Shown: positions 43,682 through 51,193 of the stretch, one piece after another
Layout of the letters: the number at the start of each line of letters is the position of its first letter
Numbering within the stretch: position 1 is the stretch's first letter
Origin: Foliamicus sp963666765
GTDB taxonomy: Bacteria; Pseudomonadota; Gammaproteobacteria; Steroidobacterales; Foliamicaceae
Assembly: GCA_963666765.1 (NCBI GenBank)
Contig: OY762933.1
Location: forward strand, 2,790,001-2,854,000
DNA: 64,000 bases
Direction: 5' to 3'
The notes under the pieces: generated by a model
Seen by the model: only the letters and a program-made list of their open reading frames with translations
The model's database searches: none
What the model was told of the DNA's origin: nothing
Position numbers and translations under genes: made by a program

Positions 43682-45013
43682 ATGAGGTATTTCGGCACCG
43701 ACGGCGTGCGCGGCACGGTGGGGCAGCATCCCATGACGGCCGAGTTCGCGTTGCGGCTGGCCGGCGCCGCCACCCGCGCCCTGCTGCCGCGCGGCGGCAA
43801 GGTGGTGATCGGGAAGGACACGCGCGTTTCCGGCTATATGTTCGAATCGGCGCTGGAGGCGGGTTTCGTTGCCGCCGGCGCCGACGTTCGCCTGTCCGGC
43901 CCCCTGCCGACGCCCGGCGTGGCCCTGCTCACTCAGGAGCTGGAAGCCGACCTGGGCGTGGTCATCAGCGCCTCACACAACGCCTACGGCGACAACGGCA
44001 TCAAGTTCTTCAAACATGACGGCTTCAAGCTGGCGGCTGAGGAGGAGGCGCTTATCGAAAGCCATATCGAGGACGCCGCGGTGACGCTGGATTCCACCGC
44101 GCTTGGCCAGGTGCGGCGGGTGGACGACGCGCTGGAGCGCTACGAGCAGCACTGCCTGGATACGGTTCCGGGAGACATGTCGCTTGAAGGCGTGAAGATC
44201 GTGGTGGACTGCGCGCACGGCGCTTCCTACCGGGTGGCGCCGGCCACTCTTACCGCGCTGGGCGCCGAACTGGTGCCGCTGGGCTGTTCGCCGAACGGGC
44301 GCAATATCAACGACCGTTGCGGCGCCACGGAGCCGGACCTCCTGCGCCGCACCGTTACGGCGGTCGAGGCCGACGTGGGAATCGCGCTGGACGGCGACGG
44401 CGACCGCGTGATCATGGTGGATGCCGGCGGCGCGACCCTCAACGGCGACACGCTGCTCCTGATTCTGGCCCTGGCGCGCAAGCAGTCCGGCACTCTGGCC
44501 GGTCCGGTGGTCGGCACCCACATCAGCAGCATGGCGCTTGAACGGGCCTTGCAGGCGCAGGGCATCGCTTTCCGCCGCTCGGAGGTGGGCGATCGCCAGG
44601 TGGTGAACATGCTGCTTGATGAGGGCGGGGTCCTGGGCGGGGAGAGCTCCGGTCACATTCTCTGCCTGGACAAGTCAACCACCGGCGACGGCCTTTTGGT
44701 CGCCCTGGAAGTGCTGGCCGTGATGCAGGCGAGGAGCTGTTCCCTCGCGGAGCTGGCCGTGGACATGCCGCACATGGAGCAAGCGAACCTGAGCGTGCCT
44801 TCGAACGGCGCCGGCAGGCTGGGCGACCCCGATGTCAAACAGGCCCTGCGCGCGGCCCGCCGCCTGCTGGGCGACCAGGGCCGCATCGTGGTGCGTCCTT
44901 CGGGTACCGAGCCGGTCTTTCGAATCATGGCGGAGGGCAGCGACCGCAAGCGCGTGGACAAGGCAGCCGAAGGCGTGGCGCAGGCGCTGAGTCCCGCCCG
45001 CCCGGCTGCCTGA
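43682..45013 (+). CDS. glmM: Phosphoglucosamine mutase GlmM
   Basis: GlmM converts glucosamine 6-phosphate to glucosamine 1-phosphate for UDP-GlcNAc, feeding MurA and LpxC. The 443-residue protein has FGTDGVRGTVG, the phosphoserine loop VVISASHNAYGDNGIKFF, the metal loop ALDGDGDRVIMVD, GGESSGHI and the phosphate-binding VRPSGTEPVFRIM. The common upstream partners folP and ftsH are not here. tpiA follows at 11 bases. Confidence 0.96.
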   Translation: MRYFGTDGVRGTVGQHPMTAEFALRLAGAATRALLPRGGKVVIGKDTRVSGYMFESALEAGFVAAGADVRLSGPLPTPGVALLTQELEADLGVVISASHNAYGDNGIKFFKHDGFKLAAEEEALIESHIEDAAVTLDSTALGQVRRVDDALERYEQHCLDTVPGDMSLEGVKIVVDCAHGASYRVAPATLTALGAELVPLGCSPNGRNINDRCGATEPDLLRRTVTAVEADVGIALDGDGDRVIMVDAGGATLNGDTLLLILALARKQSGTLAGPVVGTHISSMALERALQAQGIAFRRSEVGDRQVVNMLLDEGGVLGGESSGHILCLDKSTTGDGLLVALEVLAVMQARSCSLAELAVDMPHMEQANLSVPSNGAGRLGDPDVKQALRAARRLLGDQGRIVVRPSGTEPVFRIMAEGSDRKRVDKAAEGVAQALSPARPAA

Positions 45014-45024
45014 GGCGCAGGAGC

Positions 45025-45804
45025 ATGGACGATCGGCGCCGGATCGTAGCCGGCAACTGGAAGATGCACGGCAGCCTTGCATCGGCGAGGGAACTGGCCG
45101 CGGCGCTGGCCGGCGCGAGTCATGAAGCCGCCCGCGGCCTTCCGGAAGTGATCGTATTTCCGCCGTACCCCCACCTGGATGCCGTGCGCCGGGTACTGGA
45201 CGACGCGCAGTCGGCCGGCGGCATCGCCGTTCAACTGGGCGCGCAGGACGTATCCGGCCACGAGCAGGGTGCGCATACGGGCGAGGTGTCCGCGGGCATG
45301 CTGGACGACTGCGGTTGCAGCCACGTTCTCGTCGGGCACTCGGAAAGGCGATCTGCCTTCGGCGAAAGCGACGAACTGGTGGCGCGGAAGTTTCGCCGGG
45401 CGGCGGACCACGGGCTGATACCGGTTCTGTGCGTGGGGGAAACGCTTCCCGAACGGGAAGCGGGACAAACCGGGGCAGTCGTTCTGAAGCAGCTCGGGGC
45501 GGTAATGAAACTGTGCGGCGCCGGTGCATTCGAACGGGCGGTCCTGGCCTATGAACCGGTCTGGGCAATCGGTACCGGCCTCAGCGCAACACCGGAGCAG
45601 GCGCAGGAGGTGCATGCTCTGTTGCGCGGCGAAATTGCCCGCAGCAATGCTAAAATTGCCGCTGGCCTTCGCATTCTTTACGGGGGCAGCGTAAACGGCG
45701 CCAACGCGGCCCCGCTTTTTGCCCAGCCGGACATTGACGGCGGCTTGGTGGGCGGGGCTTCCTTGGACGCAAAGGATTTTTTGCGAATCATCACGGCGGT
45801 ATAG
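45025..45804 (+). CDS. tpiA: Triosephosphate isomerase TpiA
   Basis: TpiA interconverts glyceraldehyde 3-phosphate and dihydroxyacetone phosphate. The 259-residue TIM barrel has AGNWKMHG with the catalytic Lys, VLVGHSERR with the catalytic His, AYEPVWAIGTG with the catalytic Glu and the loop 6 hinge, and RILYGGSVNGANA phosphate-binding residues. The order glmM-tpiA-secG-tRNA-Leu-nuo is known from other gammaproteobacteria. Confidence 0.97.
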   Translation: MDDRRRIVAGNWKMHGSLASARELAAALAGASHEAARGLPEVIVFPPYPHLDAVRRVLDDAQSAGGIAVQLGAQDVSGHEQGAHTGEVSAGMLDDCGCSHVLVGHSERRSAFGESDELVARKFRRAADHGLIPVLCVGETLPEREAGQTGAVVLKQLGAVMKLCGAGAFERAVLAYEPVWAIGTGLSATPEQAQEVHALLRGEIARSNAKIAAGLRILYGGSVNGANAAPLFAQPDIDGGLVGGASLDAKDFLRIITAV

Positions 45805-45805
45805 C

Positions 45806-45810
45806 GAGGT
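45806..45810 (+). promoter_or_regulatory. Ribosome binding site GAGGT that points to a CTG start for secG
   Basis: GAGGT ends six bases before CTG 45817, normal spacing, but 18 bases before TTG 45829, the first conventional start codon. This decides the proposed start. Confidence 0.5.
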
Positions 45811-45816
45811 AGCGTT

Positions 45817-46188
45817 CTGTTACAGCAATTGTTCCTGGCAGCGCACGTTGTGGTCGCTGCCCTGATTATTGTTTTTGTGCTGCTTCAGCGCGGAAAAGGC
45901 GCGGAAACGGGGGCGGCCTTCGGGTCGGGCGCATCCGGAACGGTGTTCGGCGCGCGCGGCTCGGCGAATTTCCTTTCGCGGGTCACGGCGGTCCTCGCCA
46001 CGCTCTTCTTTGCCACCAGCCTCATCCTCACCGGGGTCGGCAAGCCCAGGCCCGAGGAAAGCCTGCTTGTCACCATCGAGCAGGTTGCCCCGTCCGACGA
46101 GGAAGCCGTGCCCGAGAATGATGATGAAGACCTGCCGCAGCTGCCGTCGGCTGAACCCGCGGAGCTACCCGGCGCCCCGCAGGAATGA
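45817..46188 (+). CDS. secG: Preprotein translocase subunit SecG
   Basis: SecG is the small membrane subunit that aids SecYEG export. The product has two hydrophobic helices flanking the conserved loop LLQRGKGAETGAAFGSGASGTVFG, then an acidic, proline-rich C-terminal tail. Starting at CTG 45817 gives 123 residues beginning (M)LQQLFLAAHVVVA, which matches the usual SecG N-terminus and the GAGGT site; TTG 45829 would cut four residues of it. The acidic tail is longer than in Escherichia coli. Confidence 0.9.
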   Translation: MLQQLFLAAHVVVAALIIVFVLLQRGKGAETGAAFGSGASGTVFGARGSANFLSRVTAVLATLFFATSLILTGVGKPRPEESLLVTIEQVAPSDEEAVPENDDEDLPQLPSAEPAELPGAPQE

Positions 46189-46206
46189 TGCAGCTCTTCT
46201 ATCCTT

Positions 46207-46288
46207 GCCGATGTGGTGGAAATGGTAGACACGCTGTCTTGAGGGGGCAGTGGCGCAAGCCGTGCCGGTTCGAGTCCGGCCATCGGCA
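46207..46288 (+). tRNA. tRNA-Leu (anticodon GAG)
   Basis: An 82-base class II tRNA: acceptor arms GCCGATG and CATCGGC with discriminator A, a D-loop with GGTAGAC, anticodon loop TTGAGGG giving GAG (reads CUC/CUU), a long variable arm (TGGCGCAAGCC) typical of leucine tRNAs, and the T-arm GCCGGTTCGAGTCCGGC. The 3' CCA is not encoded. It lies 18 bases after secG, the usual place for this tRNA. Hairpins at 46292-46312 and 46312-46336 follow and could help 3' processing or termination. Confidence 0.95.
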
Positions 46289-46373
46289 TTTCCTCAGGCT
46301 GGCGCGCTGAGGGCGGCGCATGGCCCTTCTGCCGCCCACAGCGAAACTCGCAAGTTGGAATTGCGGTACGGGA

Positions 46374-46484
46374 GGCGCTGCAAATCCCGCCCTTGCGGGG
46401 AACGTTGGAGGCATGGATGCCGACACCGAGCCCACAGGGATGTGCTTGCCGGCGTGTCCCCGCAAGGGCGGGACTTGCAGCGCC
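46374..46484. repeat. Large palindromic extragenic repeat upstream of nuoA
   Basis: Arms 46374-46401 and 46457-46484 are complementary at 27 of 28 positions (GGCGCTGCAA...CGGGGA). Each arm is itself near-palindromic (TCCCGC-CCTT-GCGGGGA). The 55-base middle contains a further hairpin GGCAT-GG-ATGCC (46410-46421 approximately). The unit fills the gap between tRNA-Leu and nuoA and ends nine bases before the nuoA ribosome site. The layout resembles repeated extragenic palindromes, but only one copy lies in this window, so repetition in the genome is inferred. Confidence 0.75.
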
Positions 46485-46503
46485 GGCGGCCGAAGGAGTA
46501 GTT

Positions 46504-46860
46504 GTGCCGGCTGATTACCTTCCCGTACTGATTTACCTCTGCGTAGCCTTTGCCATCGCGCTCGCGTTGCTCGGCCTGGGTTTGCTGCTGGGTCGCCGGC
46601 AGCGCGACACGCGCAAGCTGGAGCCGTACGAATGTGGCTTTGACGCGTTCGAGGATTCGCGAATGCGCTTTGACGTGCGCTACTACCTCGTCGCCATCCT
46701 TTTCATCATTTTCGATCTTGAGATCGCCTTCCTGTTTCCCTGGGCGGTTGCATTGGACGCCATCGGCTATCAGGGCCTGCTCGCGATGGGGATCTTCCTC
46801 CTGGTTCTCGTCGTCGGTTTCGTCTACGAGTGGCGCAAGGGGGCCCTGGAATGGGACTAG
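46504..46860 (+). CDS. nuoA: NADH-quinone oxidoreductase subunit A
   Basis: NuoA is a three-helix membrane subunit of complex I near the quinone site. The 118-residue product has YLPVLIYL at the start, KLEPYECGFDAFEDSRMRFDVRYYLVAILFIIFDLEIAFLFPW-type family blocks (Cys loop and acidic FDLEIAFLFPW), and a third helix. GTG 46504 follows AAGGAG (46493-46498) by five bases; the frame open upstream runs through the palindromic repeat and is not coding. It overlaps nuoB by ten bases. Confidence 0.95.
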   Translation: MPADYLPVLIYLCVAFAIALALLGLGLLLGRRQRDTRKLEPYECGFDAFEDSRMRFDVRYYLVAILFIIFDLEIAFLFPWAVALDAIGYQGLLAMGIFLLVLVVGFVYEWRKGALEWD

Positions 46861-47384
46861 AGCCGACTGGACCGCGCATCGACGGAATGGCGGATACGCT
46901 GGCCGAAGCGCGCGAGCAGGGGTTTGTCGTGACTTCGCTGGACAAGCTGCTGAACTGGGCCCGCACGGGGTCCATGTGGCCCATGACTTTCGGGCTGGCA
47001 TGCTGCGCCGTCGAGATGATGCATGCGGGCGCCGCCCGCTACGATCTCGACCGCTTCGGCGTCATGTTCCGGCCCAGTCCCCGGCAATCCGACGTGATGA
47101 TTGTGGCCGGTACCCTCTGCAACAAGATGGCGCCGGCCCTGCGCCGCGTCTACGATCAGATGCCGGAGCCGCGCTGGGTGATATCGATGGGCTCCTGCGC
47201 CAACGGCGGAGGCTATTACCACTACGCCTATTCGGTCGTGCGCGGTTGCGACCGCATCGTGCCGGTGGACGTTTATGTTCCCGGCTGTCCTCCGACCGCC
47301 GAGGCGCTGTTCTACGGCATCCTCCAGCTGCGCAACAAGATCCGCCACAGCAAGGCGCTGGCGCGTCCGAATTCCGCAGCCTGA
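46851..47384 (+). CDS. nuoB: NADH-quinone oxidoreductase subunit B
   Basis: NuoB holds the N2 iron-sulfur cluster that passes electrons to quinone. The 177-residue product has GLACCAVEMMHAGAARYDLDR with the tandem cysteines, SMGSCANGGGYYH and VPGCPPTAEAL, the four cluster ligands. ATG 46851 is preferred over ATG 46830 (inside nuoA) and ATG 46887. Confidence 0.96.
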   Translation: MGLEPTGPRIDGMADTLAEAREQGFVVTSLDKLLNWARTGSMWPMTFGLACCAVEMMHAGAARYDLDRFGVMFRPSPRQSDVMIVAGTLCNKMAPALRRVYDQMPEPRWVISMGSCANGGGYYHYAYSVVRGCDRIVPVDVYVPGCPPTAEALFYGILQLRNKIRHSKALARPNSAA

Positions 47385-47396
47385 CCGAACCCGCTG

Positions 47397-48149
47397 ATGT
47401 CCTCCCGCCTCGAGTCCATGGCAGAAGCCCTGCGCTCGCGCTTTGACGGCGTACTGCACCGGCGCGAATCGGCCTGCGGCGAATTGAGCTACGACCTCGA
47501 CGCATCGGACCTGCCGGCAACCGCGAAGGCCTTGCACGATGAAGAGGATTTTTCCTGTACGTCCCTGATCGACGTGTGCGGCGTCGATTACCTGAGCTAT
47601 GGCCAGGCCCAGTGGAGGACCGAGGCGGCGACCGAATCCGGTTTCAGCCGGGCCGTCGAGCCGGGCGCCAGCACGACCCGTTCCGCGTCGGAACGCGAAC
47701 GGCAGGCGCGGGAGCAGCCGGCGCGGTTTGCCGCCGTCTATCACCTGCTGTCGCTGAGCAGGAATGTGCGCCTCAGACTGCGGACCTTCGCCGTGGGCGA
47801 GAACCCGCCGGTATTGCCGTCGGTTGCGGACATCTGGCAGTCGGCCAACTGGTTCGAGCGCGAGGCCTTCGACCTGTTCGGCATCGTGTTCGAGGGCCAT
47901 GGCGACCTGCGCCGGATTCTGACTGACTACGGCTTTATCGGACATCCCTTCCGCAAGGATTTCCCGCTGAGCGGAAAAGTGGAAGTCCGCTACGATGAAG
48001 ACAAGCGGCGGGTGGTGTATGAACCGGTCAGCATAGAACCGCGAACGCTCGTTCCGCGCGTGATCCGCGACGACAATCGATACAGGCCGGCGCTCAGGGC
48101 CGAGGCCGGCGAAGGCGCAAACGGCGCCGGGCAGGCGGACGATGGCTGA
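47397..48149 (+). CDS. nuoC: NADH-quinone oxidoreductase subunit C
   Basis: NuoC is a hydrophilic connecting subunit of complex I, separate from NuoD here, unlike the fused NuoCD of enterics. The 250-residue product has DVCGVDYLSYG, a charged insertion of about 40 residues, FAAVYHLLSLSRNVRLRLR, the NWFEREAFDLFGI signature and GHPFRKDFPLSG. ATG 47397 is used; ATG 47418 is possible. It overlaps nuoD by eight bases. Confidence 0.95.
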   Translation: MSSRLESMAEALRSRFDGVLHRRESACGELSYDLDASDLPATAKALHDEEDFSCTSLIDVCGVDYLSYGQAQWRTEAATESGFSRAVEPGASTTRSASERERQAREQPARFAAVYHLLSLSRNVRLRLRTFAVGENPPVLPSVADIWQSANWFEREAFDLFGIVFEGHGDLRRILTDYGFIGHPFRKDFPLSGKVEVRYDEDKRRVVYEPVSIEPRTLVPRVIRDDNRYRPALRAEAGEGANGAGQADDG

Positions 48150-49401
48150 ATTTCAGAGCTACACCATGAACTTCGGCCCCCAGCACCCGGCCGCGCACGG
48201 CGTGTTGCGGCTGGTCCTGGAAATGGACGGCGAGGTTGTGGTGCGCGCGGACCCCCACATCGGACTGCTCCATCGCGCCACCGAAAAACTCGCGGAGTCC
48301 AAGCCCTACAACCAGAGCATCGGTTACATGGATCGGCTTGACTACGTTTCCATGATGGCCAACGAGCACGGGTACGTCCTGGCGATCGAGAAGTTGCTGG
48401 GGATCGAACCGCCGCCGAGGGCCCGGTACATCCGCGTAATGTTCGACGAGATCACCCGGATACTGAATCACCTCTTGTGGCTGGGCTGTCATGGCCTCGA
48501 CGTGGGCGCCATGACCATATTCCTCTACTGTTTTCGGGAACGCGAGAACCTGATGGACTGCTACGAGGCGGTATCGGGCACGCGCATGCACGCCACCTAC
48601 TATCGGCCGGGCGGCGTGTACCGCGACTTGCCCGAGCGGATGCCCAGGCATCTGGCGCAACGGGATGCGAAAAAGGTTTCCGGTCGCGACAAGGCCCTGG
48701 ACGAGGGTCGGGACGGGTCCCTGCTCGATTTCATCGAACACTTCACCCGGCGCTTTCCCACCCACGTCGACGAATACGAAACGCTGCTGACCGAGAACCG
48801 GATCTGGAAGCAGCGCACCGTGGGAATCGGAGTGGTCTCGCCCGAGAGGGCCCTGAACCTTGGCTTTACCGGTCCCATGCTGCGCGGCTCCGGCGTGGAG
48901 TGGGACCTTCGCAAGAAGCAGCCGTACGCGGCCTATGCGGACATGGATTTCGACATTCCGGTCGGAGTCAACGGCGATTGCTATGACCGCTATCTGGTGC
49001 GGGTCGAGGAATTGCGGCAGTCCAACCGGATTATCCGGCAATGCGTGGACTGGCTGCGCGCCAACCCCGGCCCGGTCATGGTGGACGACTACAAGCTGGC
49101 GCCGCCGAAGCGTGAAGAGATGAAGGAGAGGATGGAATCGCTGATCCATCACTTCAAGCTCTTCACCGAGGGCTACTGCGTGCCCGAGGGCGAGTCTTAT
49201 GCCGCCGTGGAACACCCGAAGGGCGAGTTCGGCGTCTACCTGGTGTCCGACGGCGCCAACAAGCCGTTCCGCGTCAAGATCCGGGCGCCGGGTTTCGCCC
49301 ATCTGGCGGCGATGGACGAGATGGTGCGGGGGCACATGCTGGCCGACGTGGTGGCGATGATCGGCACCATGGACGTCGTGTTCGGCGAGATTGACCGCTA
49401 G
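48142..49401 (+). CDS. nuoD: NADH-quinone oxidoreductase subunit D
   Basis: NuoD forms much of the quinone-binding cavity. The 419-residue protein has NFGPQHPAAHGVLRL, HIGLLHRATEKL, DRLDYVSMMANEH and the C-terminal GDVVAMIGTMDVVFGEIDR-type end. Family blocks and length are normal. The TAG stop shares its G with the GTG start of nuoE. Confidence 0.97.
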   Translation: MAEFQSYTMNFGPQHPAAHGVLRLVLEMDGEVVVRADPHIGLLHRATEKLAESKPYNQSIGYMDRLDYVSMMANEHGYVLAIEKLLGIEPPPRARYIRVMFDEITRILNHLLWLGCHGLDVGAMTIFLYCFRERENLMDCYEAVSGTRMHATYYRPGGVYRDLPERMPRHLAQRDAKKVSGRDKALDEGRDGSLLDFIEHFTRRFPTHVDEYETLLTENRIWKQRTVGIGVVSPERALNLGFTGPMLRGSGVEWDLRKKQPYAAYADMDFDIPVGVNGDCYDRYLVRVEELRQSNRIIRQCVDWLRANPGPVMVDDYKLAPPKREEMKERMESLIHHFKLFTEGYCVPEGESYAAVEHPKGEFGVYLVSDGANKPFRVKIRAPGFAHLAAMDEMVRGHMLADVVAMIGTMDVVFGEIDR

Positions 49402-49892
49402 TGAGCGACCGGACACTACTCCCCCCCGCCGCGCGCGCCGCCATCCGCGAATCGGCCAGGCGGTTTCCGAGCGGGCGCCAGCGTTCCGCCGTTCTCGACG
49501 CGCTTCGCCTTGCCCAGGAGGACAACGGCGGCTGGCTGTCGGTGGAACTGATGGACGAGGTGGCCGAGGAACTCGAGCTGCCGCCGATTCAGGTATACGA
49601 GGTCGCCACCTTCTACTCCATGTTCCAGGTGCGCCCGGTGGGGCGGCACTGCGTTTCCGTTTGCACCAATATTTCCTGCTGGCTGCGCGGCGGCGAAGAG
49701 CTGCTTCAACACCTGGAAAGCCGGCTGGGGATTTCGGTGGGCGAAAGCACCTTCGACGGGCGGATCTTTCTCAAGGAAGAGGAGGAATGCCTGGCGGCCT
49801 GCACCGGCGCGCCAATGATGATGGTGGACCACAGCTACCACGAGAATGTCACCCCCGAAGAGGCTGACCGCATTATCGAGGGGCTGGGCTGA
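49401..49892 (+). CDS. nuoE: NADH-quinone oxidoreductase subunit E
   Basis: NuoE carries the 2Fe-2S cluster N1a of the NADH-oxidising arm. The 163-residue thioredoxin-like ferredoxin has EVATFYSMFQ and the ligands C-x4-C in CTNISC and C-x3-C in CLAAC. GTG 49401 overlaps the nuoD stop by one base. Five bases separate it from nuoF. Confidence 0.96.
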   Translation: MSDRTLLPPAARAAIRESARRFPSGRQRSAVLDALRLAQEDNGGWLSVELMDEVAEELELPPIQVYEVATFYSMFQVRPVGRHCVSVCTNISCWLRGGEELLQHLESRLGISVGESTFDGRIFLKEEEECLAACTGAPMMMVDHSYHENVTPEEADRIIEGLG

Positions 49893-49897
49893 CGGAC

Positions 49898-51193
49898 ATG
49901 GATCTGGTTCACGTCTGCATGCCGCCGCCCGGAGCGGAACAGCCCTGGCGGCTTCAGTCGTACGAGGGCCGGGGCGGCTACCGTGTCTGGCGCAAGGTCC
50001 TGGCAGGCGAGCTGGACGCGACGCAGATCCTGGACACGGTCAAGGCATCCGGGCTGCGCGGCCGCGGCGGAGCCGGGTTTCCCACCGGGCTGAAATGGAG
50101 CTTCATGCCCAGGGACTGCGAGCAGCCCAGCTACCTGGTATGCAATTCCGACGAGAGCGAACCCGGAACCTGCCACGATCGCGACATCCTGCGCTACAAC
50201 CCGCACGTGCTGATCGAGGGCATGGCCCTGGCCGCATTCGCGATGGGCGCCACGGTGAGCTACAACTACATTCGAGGCGAATTCCTGGGTGAGCCCGTCC
50301 CGAGGTTTCTCGATGCGCTGGATGAAGCCCGCGATGCGGGCCTGATCGGCCGCGGCCTGGGCGCGGCGGGAATCGACTGCGAGCTGCATCCCTTCGTGGG
50401 TGCGGGCGCGTACATCTGCGGCGAGGAAACGGGATTGCTGGAGTCGCTGGAGGGCAAGCCCGGCAAGCCCCGCTTCAAGCCCCCGTTCCCTGCGCAAAGC
50501 GGCCTGTACGGCCGTCCCACCACGGTGAACAATACCCAGACCCTGGCCTGCGTGCCGGCCATCGTGGGAAAGGGCGCGGAGTGGTTCAAATCGCTGGGTC
50601 CGCCCAATTCAGCCGGCGCCATGATCTATTCCGTGTCCGGGCACGTGGAGCGTCCCGGCAACTACGAGGCGCCACTGGGCGTTTCCTTCAACGAACTGCT
50701 GGAGCACGCCGGCGGGGTCTGGAAGGGCCGCAGGCTGAAAGCGGTCATACCCGGCGGGTCTTCGGTACCGGTGCTTCCGGCGGCAATCATCAGGGAATGC
50801 AACATGGACTACGACTCGCTGAGCGAGGCGGGTTCGGCGCTGGGCACCGGAGCCATGATCGTAATGGACGACCAGACCTGCATGGTGAGCGTGCTGAGGC
50901 GCATCGCGCGCTTCTACTACGCGGAGTCCTGCGGTCAATGCACGCCCTGCCGCGAAGGCACCGGCTGGCTGTACCGGATGCTTACGCGCATGCTTGAAGG
51001 TCAGGCCCGGGTTTCGGACCTGGATCTGCTGCTGAGCGTAGCCAACAACATCGAGGGCCACACGATCTGCGCCCTGGGAGACGCGGCGGCATGGCCCGTC
51101 CAGAGCTTCCTGAAGCATTTCCGCGGTGAATTCGAGGCCAGGATCCGTGAATCCCGCACCGTTGCCGCGCAGAGGGAGGCGGCCTATGCCTAG
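49898..51193 (+). CDS. nuoF: NADH-quinone oxidoreductase subunit F
   Basis: NuoF binds NADH, FMN and cluster N3. The 431-residue protein has the FMN/NADH glycine loop GLRGRGGAGFPTG, CNSDESEPGTCHDR, GAGAYICGEETGLLES, and the 4Fe-4S ligands ESCGQCTPCREG with the fourth cysteine in HTICALGDA. Its last eight bases overlap nuoG. Confidence 0.97.
   Translation: MDLVHVCMPPPGAEQPWRLQSYEGRGGYRVWRKVLAGELDATQILDTVKASGLRGRGGAGFPTGLKWSFMPRDCEQPSYLVCNSDESEPGTCHDRDILRYNPHVLIEGMALAAFAMGATVSYNYIRGEFLGEPVPRFLDALDEARDAGLIGRGLGAAGIDCELHPFVGAGAYICGEETGLLESLEGKPGKPRFKPPFPAQSGLYGRPTTVNNTQTLACVPAIVGKGAEWFKSLGPPNSAGAMIYSVSGHVERPGNYEAPLGVSFNELLEHAGGVWKGRRLKAVIPGGSSVPVLPAAIIRECNMDYDSLSEAGSALGTGAMIVMDDQTCMVSVLRRIARFYYAESCGQCTPCREGTGWLYRMLTRMLEGQARVSDLDLLLSVANNIEGHTICALGDAAAWPVQSFLKHFRGEFEARIRESRTVAAQREAAYA

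Noticed and set aside
46393..46503. Upstream extension of nuoA
   Set aside because: It translates the palindromic repeat; GTG 46504 has the ribosome site and the family N-terminus.
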